Below, one piece after another: positions 7,042 to 7,449 of a stretch of 7,449 bases of DNA. The position numbers and the translations under genes were made by a program. Position 1 is the first letter of the stretch. Every line of letters starts with the position of its first letter. The DNA is taken from contig JAFZRB010000328.1 in NCBI GenBank assembly GCA_017620115.1, forward strand, positions 1-7,449. Reading direction: 5' to 3'. The notes beneath the pieces are model-generated. The model was not told the origin of the DNA, did no database searches, and saw only the letters and a list, made by a program, of their open reading frames with translations. The DNA comes from Clostridia bacterium (lineage in GTDB: Bacteria > Bacillota > Clostridia > Christensenellales > Aristaeellaceae).

Positions 7042-7449
7042 ATTTCACGATCACCAGATCGCCCTCTTCGAGGCCCGAAATGACCTCGACCATCTTATCC
7101 GCTTCCAGGCCTGTCGTCACGTTCTTATACGCCCGCATACCCTGCTCGTCCTGATAATACACCACGGTTTCCCCGTTGATCACCGAGATGGCGCTCGAGG
7201 GCACGCGCAGCACATCGTGCCGCGAATCCAGCTCGATGGTCAGCGTGCCGCGGTCGTTGTCCTCCAGATCGAAGGTGGGCTCGGTCAGCGCGAAGTACAC
7301 ATAGGCCTTCTTGCCGGGCTCCTTCTCCTGCGGCGGAAGGCCCAGCTCCTCCTCCGTCTTCACCACGGCCTCGTAATCCACCTTCGAGGAGGTGATGACC
7401 ACCACCTGGCCCGGCTCAAAGCGATCCCACAGGTCGGTCTCCGAGCGGA
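7040..7449 (-). CDS. MacA/HlyD-like adaptor subunit of an ABC exporter, C-terminal fragment (N-terminus outside the window)
   Basis: The reading frame is open through the right edge, so this is the last ~135 residues of a longer protein; the internal GTG at 7405 is not a real start. The frame ends in TAG at 7040-7042. The visible part reads as the beta-barrel and membrane-proximal portion of a periplasmic-adaptor-type protein: a PGQVVVITSS stretch, a charged insert (about EEELGLPPQEKEPGKK), a beta-rich segment, then LRVPSSAI, typical of the strand where MacA-like adaptors list a preferred residue set before the final domain. It closes with GLEEGDLVIVK, the same GLxxG(E/D)xV ending as the next two genes. 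Such proteins sit outside the cytoplasmic membrane and dock on an FtsX/MacB-type permease. The lipoyl and coiled-coil parts and any signal peptide cannot be seen. The next gene's ribosome site overlaps this stop, which implies co-translation. Confidence 0.8.
   Translation of the reverse strand, partial: RSETDLWDRFEPGQVVVITSSKVDYEAVVKTEEELGLPPQEKEPGKKAYVYFALTEPTFDLEDNDRGTLTIELDSRHDVLRVPSSAISVINGETVVYYQDEQGMRAYKNVTTGLEADKMVEVISGLEEGDLVIVK

Noticed and set aside
5779..7083. 434-codon open frame on the plus strand
   Set aside because: It is antisense to the lipoprotein adaptor, which has a lipobox, lipoyl halves and a ribosome site in the minus direction.
4863..7449. Adaptors of an RND-type efflux pump
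   Set aside because: HlyD/MacA-like adaptors also serve RND pumps, but no RND transporter is present and an FtsX permease with two ATPases follows directly.
1..7449. tRNA, rRNA, CRISPR array, insertion sequence or attachment site
   Set aside because: Coding sequence fills essentially the whole window. I saw no tandem repeats with spacers, transposase motifs or RNA-gene signatures.

Overview
The window is one GC-rich, tightly packed, single-direction gene cluster, all on the minus strand and so read from the right edge to the left. The largest gap between genes is 18 bases, several genes overlap, and there are AGGAGG-type ribosome sites. The lipoprotein signal, the FtsX-type exporter with MacA-like adaptors and the GC-rich coding suggest a GC-rich bacterium, most likely a Clostridia-like Firmicute from a gut or similar community. 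The taxon is inference: no rRNA or marker gene is present.

In transcription order the cluster holds: the C-terminal part of a MacA/HlyD-like adaptor (7449-7040, cut by the window edge); a second adaptor that is a lipoprotein (7029-5926); a third adaptor with a type I-like signal sequence (5939-4863); a 933-residue ABC permease with two FtsX halves and two large extracytoplasmic domains (4844-2043); a 225-residue LolD/MacB-type ATPase (2039-1362); a second ATPase of the same type with an AbrB/SpoVT-like DNA-binding-type hairpin at its C-terminus (1372-476); and a Nudix hydrolase (466-14). No promoter is visible, so transcription must begin to the right of the window. A hairpin with a T-run at 19-46 has the polarity of a plus-strand terminator and may serve a convergent gene to the left.

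Read together, the first six genes look like one type VII (MacB/FtsX-class, mechanotransmission) ABC machine. Two non-identical but apparently intact ATPases would power a pseudo-symmetric permease, and up to three extracytoplasmic adaptors would guide or gate the substrate. The layout resembles YknXYZ or MacAB. It differs in having three adaptors in a row, two separate ATPases, and an AbrB-like tail on one ATPase only. The substrate cannot be read from the sequence: there is no precursor peptide, modification enzyme, two-component system or outer-membrane channel here. The Nudix gene follows in the same frame after one stop codon, but its codon use is more relaxed, so it may be a later addition with a separate housekeeping role.

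The two observations most worth following up are the ABC ATPase-AbrB fusion and the triple-adaptor arrangement. I do not claim a wholly new system; each part belongs to a recognisable family.
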